This document shows positions 52,960 through 62,666 of a stretch of DNA of 64,000 nt, in pieces. The notes under the pieces are model-generated. The model did not search any database. It was given only the letters and a program-made list of their open reading frames with translations, and was not told the origin of the DNA. The DNA lies in assembly GCF_014837015.1 (NCBI RefSeq), contig NZ_JACSPT010000006.1:62001-126000 (forward strand). The letters run 5' to 3'. Origin of the DNA: Acinetobacter pecorum (GTDB lineage Bacteria > Pseudomonadota > Gammaproteobacteria > Pseudomonadales > Moraxellaceae). How positions within the stretch are numbered: the first letter of the stretch is position 1; every line of letters begins with the position of its first letter. The position numbers and the translations under genes are program-made.

Positions 52960-53310
52960 CTATTTGGCTTTTTTGTAGACTGAACCTGAACCGACCAGAT
53001 TTCCGGTTTTCTCATCGATTGCGAAATCGACCATACCTGCACCTGCGTTCAACTGAAGCAGGCCATTTTCGCTCACTGCTGCGGGCATTGGATTCTTTTT
53101 CTCGGTTTTACCGGTTTCCTTATCTTTAATAGTATTGGTTATCAGATAATTTTTACCATTTTTGGAAATAACCAGAATATTTTCAAGTTTTGGATTTTCC
53201 ATGGTGTTTTTCCAGTTGCCCTGATAATCTGGTGCTGGCGTTTCAGGGGTATTACAAGCTGTTAGAAGCACTAATAATGGGATTGCTGAAAAATATTTAA
53301 GATATTGCAA
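52960..53310 (-). CDS. Small lipoprotein of unknown function
   Basis: 116 residues. Lipoprotein signal peptide with lipobox LLTAC (C19). The mature part (YQGNWKNTMENPKLENILVI, NGLLQLNAGAGMVDFAIDE) looks like a small beta-rich lipocalin/META-like domain, with GNLVGSGSVYKK near the end. I do not recognise a specific function. Single gene. Confidence 0.75.
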   Translation of the reverse strand: MQYLKYFSAIPLLVLLTACNTPETPAPDYQGNWKNTMENPKLENILVISKNGKNYLITNTIKDKETGKTEKKNPMPAAVSENGLLQLNAGAGMVDFAIDEKTGNLVGSGSVYKKAK

Positions 53311-53469
53311 AATTGAGACCTTAGATGATAGAACGCGGCCATTATAAAAAGAAGGGACTGTGCCTAAACCATCAACTTGTAGGTGAAGCGTTTCGACCGT
53401 AATGAGTTTGTCTAACCTTCGTCATTTTTTTGAAAATGATCTTCATATTCCATTCATGAACTGGGGTGA

Positions 53470-53508
53470 TAAAAAAATCCTCAATAAACCATCCAAATCT
53501 ATTGAGGA
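53470..53508 (-). terminator. Terminator of desaturase operon
   Basis: TCCTCAATA / TATTGAGGA with a 13-base loop, followed leftwards by a run of T; 35 bases after the desaturase stop. Confidence 0.8.
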
Positions 53509-53542
53509 GTACCAAACTGGATAACTGAGAAACTTGAAATAA

Positions 53543-54709
53543 TTAACTCACCAGCTTCGCCTTAAAGTAACTGAACACTGATTTTACTGCGTGAGTTTTT
53601 CCGGTAATTTGCTGATTCCATTCATTTGGCAAAGAACATTTTGCCAGTCTTACCCATACGGTAGAAAACTGTTTCATAAAGCTGGCTTCGTTGTAGTGAA
53701 TACCATATTCTGCACAGAGTGCTTTGACCTTTGGAGCAACCTCAACATAACGGTTGGCCGGCATATCCGGGAACAGATGATGCTCAATCTGATGGCTCAA
53801 ATTACCACTCAGTATATGCAACCATTGGGTACCGCTAAAATTGCTCGAACCACGAATCTGACGGACATACCATTCTGCACGGGTTTCCTTATCGGTATTG
53901 TCCATTTCAAAGGTTTCGGCATCTTCAGTGAAATGTCCGTTAAAAATAACAGCAGAAGCCCACAGGCTACGGATCACATTGGCAACGGCATTACCGGTAA
54001 ATACTGGAATGGCATTTGGGCCAGCAATCAGCGGGAAAAATACATAATCTTTTAACACCTGACGGCGCATTTTTTTGCGTAAAGGAGCTGCTTCTTCCCA
54101 GACTTCTTTCCAGGTCTTGGTTTTATAGGCAATCACGTCTTCCAGATGCAGGCGCTGCAAGCCAACATACCATTCGAAAAACACCATTAACTGAATGCCC
54201 AATGGAATATTGAACAGGAAACGTGGTTCCCATTTTTGGGATTCACTGACTCGAATTAGCCCATAACCCACATCATGATCCATCCCCACAATATTGGTAT
54301 AGGTATGATGAATATAGTTATGCGTATATTTCCAGTCATCGCCGGTTGAAATCGTATCCCAGTCATACGTCACACCATTCAGACTCGGATCATTCATCCA
54401 GTCAAACTGGCCATGCATGACATTGTGGCCGAGTTCCATATTTTCCACGATTTTGGAAAGACCGAGCAGACCTGTCCCAGCCAGCCATACCGGTGGTAAC
54501 CAGCCAGCAAACATCAGCATGCCACGTGAGGCAATTTCACTATAGCGGACAAAGTTACGGATTTTATAAATATATTCGGCGTCTTTTTCCCCCAGATCAT
54601 CCATGACCTCGCGGCGGATTGCATCGACTTTGGCACCAAATTCCTCAATCTGTTCAGGACTGAGAAATTGGCTTTTGCTATGTCGTTTAAAATCAATTTG
54701 CATATTCAT
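53543..54709 (-). CDS. Membrane-bound fatty acid desaturase (delta-9 acyl type)
   Basis: 388 residues with the three histidine boxes of membrane desaturases: HNVMH (about H95-H99), HNYIHH (about H130-H135) and HQIEHH (near residue 320). Two hydrophobic hairpins frame them (MLMFAGWLPPVWLAGTGLLG, YVFFPLIAGPNAIP). Introduces a double bond into fatty acyl chains of membrane lipids or acyl-CoA. It follows the ferredoxin-reductase-like gene by 42 bases, its probable electron donor. Confidence 0.9.
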   Translation of the reverse strand: MNMQIDFKRHSKSQFLSPEQIEEFGAKVDAIRREVMDDLGEKDAEYIYKIRNFVRYSEIASRGMLMFAGWLPPVWLAGTGLLGLSKIVENMELGHNVMHGQFDWMNDPSLNGVTYDWDTISTGDDWKYTHNYIHHTYTNIVGMDHDVGYGLIRVSESQKWEPRFLFNIPLGIQLMVFFEWYVGLQRLHLEDVIAYKTKTWKEVWEEAAPLRKKMRRQVLKDYVFFPLIAGPNAIPVFTGNAVANVIRSLWASAVIFNGHFTEDAETFEMDNTDKETRAEWYVRQIRGSSNFSGTQWLHILSGNLSHQIEHHLFPDMPANRYVEVAPKVKALCAEYGIHYNEASFMKQFSTVWVRLAKCSLPNEWNQQITGKTHAVKSVFSYFKAKLVS

Positions 54710-54751
54710 GGGAGCACCTTCTTATAGTTTAATTAATGGCTTATCAATAGG

Positions 54752-55774
54752 TTATAGATTAATCACCACAGGACTCACTGCCTGGGAAATGCACAGTTTG
54801 ATCTGGGTATTGTTGCCATGATCAACTTCACCGGTCAGGACGTTGCGTACCGAACCACTGACTTTGGTACAGGAACAGGTGTTGCAGATTCCCATCCGGC
54901 AGCCATATGCAGGACGCAGGCCTGATTTTTCAGCACTTTCCAGTAAAGTGGCCTGGGCCTGAAACTCTTGCTGCGATCTTAAAAACTGTACCGGCTGCGC
55001 CTTAATTTTCTCATCGACTGCAATCTGGAAATATTCTGAATGAAAATTGGCTTTCAAATCCAGTTTATCGATGATTCTCAGTGCAGCTTTCATCATCCCG
55101 GCAGAGCCACAGGCATAAATTTTTCGCTCTGCCAAATCTGGCACTAGCTTTTGTAATAAGCCTTGGGTTAGATGCTGCTGGTGTTCCAGCGTATTGAAAT
55201 GGTGATATTTCAAGTTTTGATGCATTAAAGCCAAGGTTTTCAACTCCGCATGAAAAGCATCATCTCGAGTGAAATAAACTAGGTCAATCTGTTCCAGAGA
55301 ATGAATGACCGCTTTTTGTAGCAAGGAATAAATTGCGGTAATACCACTGCCTGAAGCCAGAAATAAAATCGGCTGGGTGGATTTTTGCAATGTGAACTCG
55401 CCTTGGGGCTGAGATATTTCGACCACCGCACCAATTTGCATCAGGCTTAAGGCACGTGAAACTTTCCCCTGCTGTTTTACTGCAATAATCAGATCGCCAT
55501 TTTTTAATACCGTCACTACTGAATAATGTCGCTGATGACGTACACCATCGAGCCTGATGGTCACTGCAATATTCTGGCCGGCCTGAAATGACTTGATGTT
55601 AAAATTATGATTCGGACGTAAATGAATCTTGAAAAAGTCAGGGCTGATAGCTTGAATACTCATAACAGCAGCTTTAACTTTTTTAATTGCCCAAGTTGGA
55701 TGGATTTTTTCACCAATAAAATCAATGAAATCTTCCCGTATCCAATGCGGCTGATAGGTTGGCATGCTTGTCAT
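54752..55774 (-). CDS. Ferredoxin reductase-like electron donor of the desaturase
   Basis: 340 residues from ATG 55774 (AGGGGAT upstream); ATG 55804 is an alternative. Order of domains: FAD-binding (RHYSVVTVLKNGDLIIAV), NAD-binding (PILFLASGSGITAIYSLLQ), then a C-terminal plant-type [2Fe-2S] ferredoxin domain with YGCRMGICNTCSC and a fourth cysteine in IKLCISQ. It transfers electrons from NAD(P)H to the desaturase encoded behind it. This pairing is common in Acinetobacter and Pseudomonas. Confidence 0.88.
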   Translation of the reverse strand: MTSMPTYQPHWIREDFIDFIGEKIHPTWAIKKVKAAVMSIQAISPDFFKIHLRPNHNFNIKSFQAGQNIAVTIRLDGVRHQRHYSVVTVLKNGDLIIAVKQQGKVSRALSLMQIGAVVEISQPQGEFTLQKSTQPILFLASGSGITAIYSLLQKAVIHSLEQIDLVYFTRDDAFHAELKTLALMHQNLKYHHFNTLEHQQHLTQGLLQKLVPDLAERKIYACGSAGMMKAALRIIDKLDLKANFHSEYFQIAVDEKIKAQPVQFLRSQQEFQAQATLLESAEKSGLRPAYGCRMGICNTCSCTKVSGSVRNVLTGEVDHGNNTQIKLCISQAVSPVVINL

Positions 55775-56000
55775 TTTTATCCCCTTATCCGCAGACAGTT
55801 TCATTAATGTACAACTGTCTAATTATTATATTGTTCAGGATAAAGAATTCTCATGCTCAGACCATATCAATACAGGTCAAATTATGTGCTCAACCCCCAC
55901 AATATAGCTTTTTGTCTAACAATATTCGCTAAAAGTATCGATTCCAACGCTATATCTTGAGAAAAAGAATTTTAAACTTGTACCTCTATCGAATGTTTAC

Positions 56001-56032
56001 ATAAAAAACTGACCTCTATTCGAGATCAGTTT
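56001..56032 (-). terminator. Terminator of acyl-CoA ligase gene
   Basis: AAACTGA-C-CTC / GAG-A-TCAGTTT followed leftwards by TTTTTT; 40 bases beyond the ligase stop. Confidence 0.78.
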
Positions 56033-56073
56033 GTTGAGTAGCATGTTAAGAGAACTCTTTTGAACTGGACGCT

Positions 56074-57711
56074 CTAACCTGCCGCCTGTTCCAAAAGAAT
56101 GGTCCCATATAATTCACGCAGATCCTTTTTCAGCATTTTACCAGTACCACTCAGTGGAATCGCATCAACGAACACGACTCGATCTGGAACCTGCCATTTG
56201 GCAACTTTGTCTGCATAATAATCCAGCAGATCAGTCTCAATTAGCTGGCTGCCCGGCTTTATAATGGCAATTAATACGGGACGCTCATCCCATTTAGGGT
56301 GCTGGGCAGCAATCACGGCAGCCATCGCAATTTCCGGATGTCCCATGGCAATATTTTCCAGATCTACCGATGAAATCCATTCCCCCCCAGACTTGATTAA
56401 ATCCTTGGAGCGGTCGCTGAGTTTCATAAAACCATCCTGATTCAGCGTGGCAATATCGCCGGTATCGAACCAGCCATCCTCTGTCAGTGCAGATTCTTCC
56501 TTGCCAAAATAATGACTGATGACCCAATGGCCCTTAACCTGTAAGTTTCCTGTGCTAAGTCCATCACGTTCAATTTCATGCGTACCTTTTTCTGCATCGA
56601 TCAAACGTAAATCAATCCCGAATGGCGGACGGCCTTGAGACAGACGAATCTGCAGTTTTTCTTCATCCGACAGAGACAAATGTTTGGTCTTGAGCTGATT
56701 GGCTGTACCCAGTGGACTGATTTCCGTCATGCCCCAGGCATGGATCGTTTCGCAATTAAACTGTTCTTTGAACGCTTTGAGCATGGCCGGTGGGCATGCC
56801 GATCCGCCCACTACATTCCGTTTTAGGCTTTCCAGTTTTGAACCTGACTGATTTGCTGCTGCAATCAGCCCCTGCCAGATGGTCGGAACCCCAAGTGCTA
56901 CCGAAACCTTATAGGTATCAATCAGGTTAACCAGACTTGTCCCGTCCAGACCCGGTCCCGGCAGGATCAGGGTACATCCCACCATCGCGGCAGCATAGGG
57001 AGTGCCCCATGCATTGACATGGAACATCGGTACGACAGGCAACATAATATCGGCAGCTGAGACATTTAATGAGTCAGGCAAAATAATTGCATAACTATGT
57101 AATACAGTAGAGCGATGGCTATACAGCACACCTTTGGGATTACCTGTGGTTCCAGAGGTATAACACAAGGAACTTGCCGAGTTTTCATCAATCACTGGCC
57201 ATTCGAAATCTGCATTTTGTCCAGCCAGCAGGTCATCATAAAATTGTACTTCCGGAATCGCTTCTGTTACTGCCGGATCAGCCGCATCCAGACAGATGAA
57301 ATGCTCTACAGAGGTCAGCAGTGATTTCACTGCTTTAATTAAAGGAACAAATGTCTTGTCGAATAGCACCACACGGTCTGCGGCATCGTTCATAATAAAA
57401 ATCAGCTGTTCAGGAAACAAGCGCGGATTAATGGTATGACAGACCAGACCACTACCAGAAATGGCATACCAGGATTCTAAATGGCGGTGATTATTCCAGG
57501 CAATGGTTGCGACCCGATCTCCCTGCGCCAAGCCAAGTTGTTGCAGCACATTGGCAAAACGTTTCGAGTTTTGGTGAATTTCGCCCCAATTGGTAACTTT
57601 AATACTGCTATCAGTATTTTTGGAAATTACTTCGGTATCGGCATGATAGCGTCCTGCATGTTCAATCATGCTGCTGATCAGTAAAGGCTGAAACATCATA
57701 TTTCCGAGCAT
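56074..57711 (-). CDS. Fatty acid-CoA ligase (medium/long chain, AlkK-like)
   Basis: 545 residues. Acyl-AMP-forming family: P-loop YTSGTTGNPKG, HAWGMTEISP, GWFDTGDIATLNQDG and KDLIKSGGEWISS are intact, with the catalytic lysine near the end in GTGKMLKKDLRE. Activates fatty acids to acyl-CoA. ATG 57711 follows AAAGGAGTGGAG. Length and sequence resemble AlkK-type ligases for medium-chain acids; the exact chain length cannot be read. A palindrome lies 66 bases upstream. Confidence 0.88.
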   Translation of the reverse strand: MLGNMMFQPLLISSMIEHAGRYHADTEVISKNTDSSIKVTNWGEIHQNSKRFANVLQQLGLAQGDRVATIAWNNHRHLESWYAISGSGLVCHTINPRLFPEQLIFIMNDAADRVVLFDKTFVPLIKAVKSLLTSVEHFICLDAADPAVTEAIPEVQFYDDLLAGQNADFEWPVIDENSASSLCYTSGTTGNPKGVLYSHRSTVLHSYAIILPDSLNVSAADIMLPVVPMFHVNAWGTPYAAAMVGCTLILPGPGLDGTSLVNLIDTYKVSVALGVPTIWQGLIAAANQSGSKLESLKRNVVGGSACPPAMLKAFKEQFNCETIHAWGMTEISPLGTANQLKTKHLSLSDEEKLQIRLSQGRPPFGIDLRLIDAEKGTHEIERDGLSTGNLQVKGHWVISHYFGKEESALTEDGWFDTGDIATLNQDGFMKLSDRSKDLIKSGGEWISSVDLENIAMGHPEIAMAAVIAAQHPKWDERPVLIAIIKPGSQLIETDLLDYYADKVAKWQVPDRVVFVDAIPLSGTGKMLKKDLRELYGTILLEQAAG

Positions 57712-58181
57712 TCTCCACTCCTTTGTGCTTGTTATTGGTCCGTGTATTGATATCGTTGTTATATATGCATGATGGCTCGGTCTGAGACCGTGACATAATT
57801 TTTATCATCATGTGGACTGAATTTAGCAAGGAAATCTGGGTTTGTAAGTATCGAATTGTGACAAATTAACAGAAGTGACTCTGGCGAATAAAATAAGAGC
57901 ACGATTTATATAGAAATAAAAAAACTCTTCATAGAAAGACTGAGCCTGATATTCAGTTTAATAATCATATATTGATTGAATGTCTACTGGCTTAATACAG
58001 CCTTCCCATTTAATGGTCATGTTTAATTGAGATACTGACCTTAAAAAAACAGTACAACAGGTTAATGTAACGTATGTTTGAAAATAGACTAACATCCACC
58101 CTAGTCTTAATTTGTTATATTAAGTATATTAAAATATGCTATAAATCAAAATAATTAGAACAGTCTTAGTTCAGAAAGTGT
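57712..58181. other. Divergent intergenic region acyl-CoA ligase / MocR regulator
   Basis: AT-rich and without a supported gene. Apart from the palindrome at 57777-57789 and a loose pair of AGTCTTA motifs near 58103 and 58163, possible MocR half-sites, nothing distinct was seen. Confidence 0.5.
57777..57789. promoter_or_regulatory. Palindrome upstream of acyl-CoA ligase
   Basis: CGGTCT-G-AGACCG, perfect 13-base palindrome, 66 bases before the ligase start; candidate operator of a fatty-acid-responsive repressor. Confidence 0.35.
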
Positions 58182-59600
58182 ATGTATAAGTCTGAAAAGT
58201 TGGCACAGACGATCCGTCAAATGATTGAAAATGGCGTATGGAAAGCGTATGAAAAATTACCTTCCCTTCGTGAACAGGCCCAATTATCCGGCTATAGTCT
58301 GATGACAGTACTGAATGCCTATCAGGAACTCGAAGCCCAAGGTCTGGTCTACGCCAAAGATAAATCAGGTTATTTTGTTGCAGAACGTGCCCAGCCATTC
58401 ACCCGTAAACAGCCCGTCCAGATTGGTTTAAATTCCAGAATCCAAATCAACTCGGTAGTTTTTAACTTCTTAAAATCAACTCAGCCAGCCGAAATTGTAC
58501 CTTTTGGTTCAGCATTTCCTAATGCAGAACTATTATATAACGCCAAATTCATGCAGATTCTGGCGCAGCAGGCCAAAAGAAAAAGTAGTTATAACAATCA
58601 GAATCACATGCCGCCTGGCAATCAGGACTTACGACAACTGATTGCCAACCGCTATCAACTACAAGGAATCCCATGTCATCCCAATGACATTGTCATTACA
58701 TCCGGTGCACTAGAGGCATTAAACTTGTCCCTGCAGGCCTTAACTCAACCGGGCGATTTTATCCTGCTACAGCAAACCATATTTTATGGTGCCTGGCAGG
58801 CAGCCGAACGTTTGGGGTTGCAAGTGATTACGATTCCTGAACACCCACAATTCGGCTTTGATCTGGAATCATTTGAACAGGCTTTAAAACAGTATCCGAT
58901 CAAGGTGTGCTGGCTAATGCTGAATGCACATAATCCGATTGGCTTTACTGTTAATCCGGAAATTAAGCAGAAAATTGCAGAACTTTTATATAAATATCAG
59001 GTGTATTTGATTGAAGATGATGTTTATCAGGAATTGAATTACGGTTCAGCCAAACCGCTACCAGTTAAATACTTTGACCAGCACCAGAAGGTGCTGCACT
59101 GTGCATCTTTTTCCAAAACGCTAGGGATGGGTGCACGCGTAGGCTGGGTGTATGCCGGTCCATTTTCTGATGCCATTCAGCATTTACAGCTCATGAGCAC
59201 TCTAACTGTTAGCCCCTTACTTCAAAATGCACTGGTCGAGTTTATTTCGCACCATCATTATGAAAAACATTTAAGGCATTTAAGACAGCATTTGGAAAAA
59301 TACAAAAAGAAATTTTATCAGGAACTTAAAGCACGTTTAGGAAGTATCTGTGAAATTTACTATTATTCCAGCGGTTATTTCCTCTGGATCGAATTGCCTG
59401 AACAACTTGACGGTCAGGTTTTATATGAGCAACTGATTCAGCAGAATATTGCGATTGCCCCTGCACTGCTGTTTAGGCCGGATCATGCCAGCCAACATTA
59501 TATTCGTCTGAATTGTTCCTATGAATGGACAGCCAGAGTTGAAAATTCGATCAATCTGCTGGCAGAAATCATTCTTCAAAATCGCAAAAGCGTGGATTGA
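58182..59600 (+). CDS. MocR-family regulator (GntR domain fused to PLP aminotransferase fold)
   Basis: 472 residues. Residues about 1-75 are a GntR winged helix (LPSLREQAQLSGYSLMTVLN). Residues about 95-470 are a fold-type I aminotransferase-like domain (ITSGALEALNLSLQ, NAHNPIGF, and the PLP-lysine segment CASFSKTLGMGARVGW). MocR proteins use PLP or amino compounds as effectors. The typical PLP lysine is in SFSKTL. It is divergent from the fatty-acid ligase gene; its target is unknown. The stop codon lies within the terminator hairpin. Confidence 0.88.
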   Translation: MYKSEKLAQTIRQMIENGVWKAYEKLPSLREQAQLSGYSLMTVLNAYQELEAQGLVYAKDKSGYFVAERAQPFTRKQPVQIGLNSRIQINSVVFNFLKSTQPAEIVPFGSAFPNAELLYNAKFMQILAQQAKRKSSYNNQNHMPPGNQDLRQLIANRYQLQGIPCHPNDIVITSGALEALNLSLQALTQPGDFILLQQTIFYGAWQAAERLGLQVITIPEHPQFGFDLESFEQALKQYPIKVCWLMLNAHNPIGFTVNPEIKQKIAELLYKYQVYLIEDDVYQELNYGSAKPLPVKYFDQHQKVLHCASFSKTLGMGARVGWVYAGPFSDAIQHLQLMSTLTVSPLLQNALVEFISHHHYEKHLRHLRQHLEKYKKKFYQELKARLGSICEIYYYSSGYFLWIELPEQLDGQVLYEQLIQQNIAIAPALLFRPDHASQHYIRLNCSYEWTARVENSINLLAEIILQNRKSVD

Positions 59601-59615
59601 TTCATCCACGCTTTT
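59586..59615 (+). terminator. Terminator overlapping the MocR stop codon
   Basis: AAAAGCGTGGAT / ATCCACGCTTTT with a six-base loop that includes the TGA stop; symmetric, so it also serves the convergent porin gene. Confidence 0.85.
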
Positions 59616-59642
59616 AAAATACTTCTGCTAGATTGCTAAAGT

Positions 59643-60965
59643 TTAGAAACTATAAATTGCGACTGCATTAACTCGGTTGTCTTCACCTTTAGTACTGCCA
59701 TTTGGTGCTGCCACTACGGCTTCACGTTCACCATATACATATTCCAGGCCGAAACTTAAAGGTTTGGTTGGGCTATAGAAAACATTTGCCCAAGCTTGCC
59801 ATAGGTCTTTGTTAATGGCGGTTGGATTTGCGCTGGCAGCGATATATGCATTACTCTGGTCAAAATTCATATAGCCATAACCCAGTGTACCACGCAATTT
59901 CTCGTTAAATTGCTGAGTTAAACCTACTGAAATTGAATCAAATTCACTTTGTAAAAGATCACCATTTGTGGCTGCAATGACCCCGGGATTGGCATAAGAT
60001 ACAAAACTGCTATCACCTTTGACGTGATAGTAGTCAGCTTTGAGCGTCGTACCTGGCACAAGATCATACTTGGCACCTAAACCTAGACCCCATGCGGTTT
60101 TTTCATCTTCGTTGATACGTTTTTCATGACCCATGGCCCGTGCACTGACCATAAAATTATCTGCCAACTTATGATTTAAACGTGCCGTTAAAGCAGGTAG
60201 ACGCTGTTTGATGGAACCATCTTTCGGATCTTCTACTGCAAGGACCAGATTGGTAGCCGGGCTAAAAGTACTGGTATGACGTACTTGTGGCGTCCGTTTA
60301 ATTGATCCGCCCGCATAAACCAGGGCATCTACAGTTTCCGGGATATAATCAGGTACCGCAAAGTTTGACCAGGTTTGACCAATCAACCAGTTAGCATAAC
60401 TGATATACGCATGACGGATACGTAAGTTATCAAAGCTGGCACCACCCAAGAAGTCCACTTCAATTTTACCGCTCAGGGCTTTATCCCCAGCACCGACAGG
60501 TGTTTTAAAATCCATACCTAAACGGGTTGCAGACAGGGTTGACTTAAACTCATCACTACGTTCGCCTGTGCCTTCAAGTGGGACAGTATTAATCTGGTTA
60601 TACATGCGGGTAGCTGAACCACCTTCAGCCTGATAAGAGGCATCCGCGCGGATATTACCGTATAAATTGAACTCGGCACCACTGGCAATTTTCATGACAG
60701 GTTTAGTTGCAGGCGTACTTACTGGTATTGGTGCTATTGCCACTGGGGCAATTACCGTGGCTGTCTGAGCTTGCTGCTGTTCAACCAGTGCGCGTAAGGC
60801 CTGAACTTCCTGGCGCAGCTGTTCAATTTCCTGCTGGTTCGACTGGGCTGGGGTTTGCGCTTGAGACGACAAGCTGATGCCCCCTAAGCTCATTGCCATC
60901 ATGCTCATCAGCACTGTGCGTTTGAATGTGATTAGTGGTTGATTAAATAATTGTGTCGTGTTCAT
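59643..60965 (-). CDS. DcaP-like outer-membrane porin
   Basis: About 440 residues from ATG 60965 (MNTTQLF); ATG 61004 is an alternative. Signal peptide to about residue 36 (SLSSQAQ). A short coiled-coil follows (QQEIEQLRQEVQALRALVEQ), then a proline-alanine linker, then a 16-strand-like porin barrel ending in VNAVAIYSF with terminal Phe. The coiled-coil plus barrel is typical of the Acinetobacter DcaP trimeric porins that admit dicarboxylic and aromatic acids. It sits 109 bases behind the aromatic acid transporter, suggesting joint uptake. Confidence 0.9.
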   Translation of the reverse strand: MNTTQLFNQPLITFKRTVLMSMMAMSLGGISLSSQAQTPAQSNQQEIEQLRQEVQALRALVEQQQAQTATVIAPVAIAPIPVSTPATKPVMKIASGAEFNLYGNIRADASYQAEGGSATRMYNQINTVPLEGTGERSDEFKSTLSATRLGMDFKTPVGAGDKALSGKIEVDFLGGASFDNLRIRHAYISYANWLIGQTWSNFAVPDYIPETVDALVYAGGSIKRTPQVRHTSTFSPATNLVLAVEDPKDGSIKQRLPALTARLNHKLADNFMVSARAMGHEKRINEDEKTAWGLGLGAKYDLVPGTTLKADYYHVKGDSSFVSYANPGVIAATNGDLLQSEFDSISVGLTQQFNEKLRGTLGYGYMNFDQSNAYIAASANPTAINKDLWQAWANVFYSPTKPLSFGLEYVYGEREAVVAAPNGSTKGEDNRVNAVAIYSF

Positions 60966-61073
60966 CCTAAACTCGCTTTTTATTATGCGTCTCGATTCTA
61001 GCAACAGATCACCACCGGTTACGATGGCGATCTATATCATTGGGAATATTATCTTTATTGATTGAAATCTAAC

Positions 61074-62447
61074 TTAATGTATCGCTTCTTTTGTCAATGG
61101 ACTTGGCTTTACGCTAGACGTTGCAAGGACTTGGCCATCTACGGAAGTTTTTAAGTTCACCAGGAAAATTGCCAGCGCAGCGATCACGCCAGGAATCGCA
61201 ATTGCAAAGAAGTTCATTTGATGCGGTAAATTCATGGTCAATAATGCGCCAGTAAGTACCGGACCCACAATCGCACCAATACGTCCAATGCCTGATGCCC
61301 AGCCCATGCCGGTAGAACGTACCGTCGATGGATAATACTGTGCTACAAAGGTATACAGCAGGATTTGTGAACCAATCGTTGCAGCACCTGCCACAGCAAT
61401 CAGGGTATACAGCACGAATTGCGGACTGTTAAAGCCAAGCAGAATCAATGCCATAGCGCCACACAGGAACATAATGGTCAGTACTTTTTTGATATGGAAT
61501 CTATCCGCAAGATAGCCGCCACCAATCGCGCCCACCATTCCACCAATATTCAGGGCAAACAGGAAGATCATACTTGCGCCCAGCGAGTAGCCTGCTTGGA
61601 TCATCAGTTTTGGTAACCAGCTGCCCAGTGCATAAACCATCAACAGACACATAAAGAATGCCAGCCAGAACATGAAGGTACTGAAGCTACGGCCTTGCTG
61701 AAACAGTGCTTTTAATGGCGCTTCATCCCCTTTTTGCACTTCATTCAGTACAAACTGGGTATCACTGGTAATGACCTGTGTAGGAGAAATCTTTTGAATA
61801 ATATGCTGTGCTTGAGCCGTTTGCTGCTTGTTAGTCAGATACATCAAGGATTCTGGCAAGTATTTCCAAATCAATGGCAAAAGGAGCAGTGGAATACCGG
61901 CAAGCAGGAACATAATTTTCCAGCCAAATTGTGGCACCAGCCATGCACCCAGTAACGCAGAAGTCATCCCGCCAATCGCATAACCACTAAACATCAGGGC
62001 AACCAGCGTACTGCGAATACGTTTAGGAGCATATTCGGTCATCAATGCCACCACATTAGGCATCACACCGCCAATGCCAAGACCAGCCAGAAAACGTAAA
62101 ATTCCAAATTCCACTGGAGATGTGGCGAAAGCCCCGATGAAGGTAAAACCGCTAAAAATCGCCACACAGATCATGATCGTCTTTTTACGGCCTAACTTGT
62201 CGGATAGCGTTCCGAAGGTCATGGCACCGAACATCATCCCGAATAAGGCGGTACTGGCCAGCAGTCCGGCTTGCACTGCGCTGAGCGACCATTCTTGCAT
62301 CAGCAATGGTAATGCTACGCCGTAAATGACTAAGTCATAACCGTCAAAAATAATGATCAGCAAACACCAGATCAGTACCCCCCAGTGAAAGGGGGTAAAC
62401 TTCGCCTCATCAATCAGCGTATTTATATTAACTTTATTTGTAGACAT
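61074..62447 (-). CDS. Aromatic acid:H+ symporter (AAHS family MFS, BenK/MucK-like)
   Basis: 457 residues from ATG 62447 (GGAGGTGGAG upstream). Twelve membrane helices. The family motif DGYDLVIYGVALPLLM in helix 1 with its key aspartates and GTLSDKLGRKKTIM are characteristic of PcaK/BenK/MucK transporters. Benzoate or cis,cis-muconate are likely substrates given the neighbours catM and catB; I cannot decide between them. A CatM/BenM-type operator with one mismatch lies upstream. Confidence 0.88.
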   Translation of the reverse strand: MSTNKVNINTLIDEAKFTPFHWGVLIWCLLIIIFDGYDLVIYGVALPLLMQEWSLSAVQAGLLASTALFGMMFGAMTFGTLSDKLGRKKTIMICVAIFSGFTFIGAFATSPVEFGILRFLAGLGIGGVMPNVVALMTEYAPKRIRSTLVALMFSGYAIGGMTSALLGAWLVPQFGWKIMFLLAGIPLLLLPLIWKYLPESLMYLTNKQQTAQAQHIIQKISPTQVITSDTQFVLNEVQKGDEAPLKALFQQGRSFSTFMFWLAFFMCLLMVYALGSWLPKLMIQAGYSLGASMIFLFALNIGGMVGAIGGGYLADRFHIKKVLTIMFLCGAMALILLGFNSPQFVLYTLIAVAGAATIGSQILLYTFVAQYYPSTVRSTGMGWASGIGRIGAIVGPVLTGALLTMNLPHQMNFFAIAIPGVIAALAIFLVNLKTSVDGQVLATSSVKPSPLTKEAIH

Positions 62448-62535
62448 CTCCACCTCCAAATTGTGAAGTTCAATTTATGAATGCCACAATGGAGAAAATG
62501 CGTAAGAATGTCCAAAACTGAATAGGCATGCTTCT

Positions 62536-62550
62536 ATACCTATAAAGTCT
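62536..62550. promoter_or_regulatory. Probable CatM/BenM binding site upstream of aromatic acid transporter
   Basis: ATAC-CTATAAA-GTCT, one base off the ATAC-N7-GTAT consensus; 89 bases before the transporter start. Nearly the same spacer as in the catM/catB site (CTTTAAA). Confidence 0.55.
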
Positions 62551-62666
62551 GGCTGAAGTTAAGTTGCTAAATTTATTATAAAATATATTATAATAATCTT
62601 AACTTAGCCTGTGCTTACATGAATTTATCCGCTGTGCAGGATTGATTACGCTTCTAGATTGAACTA

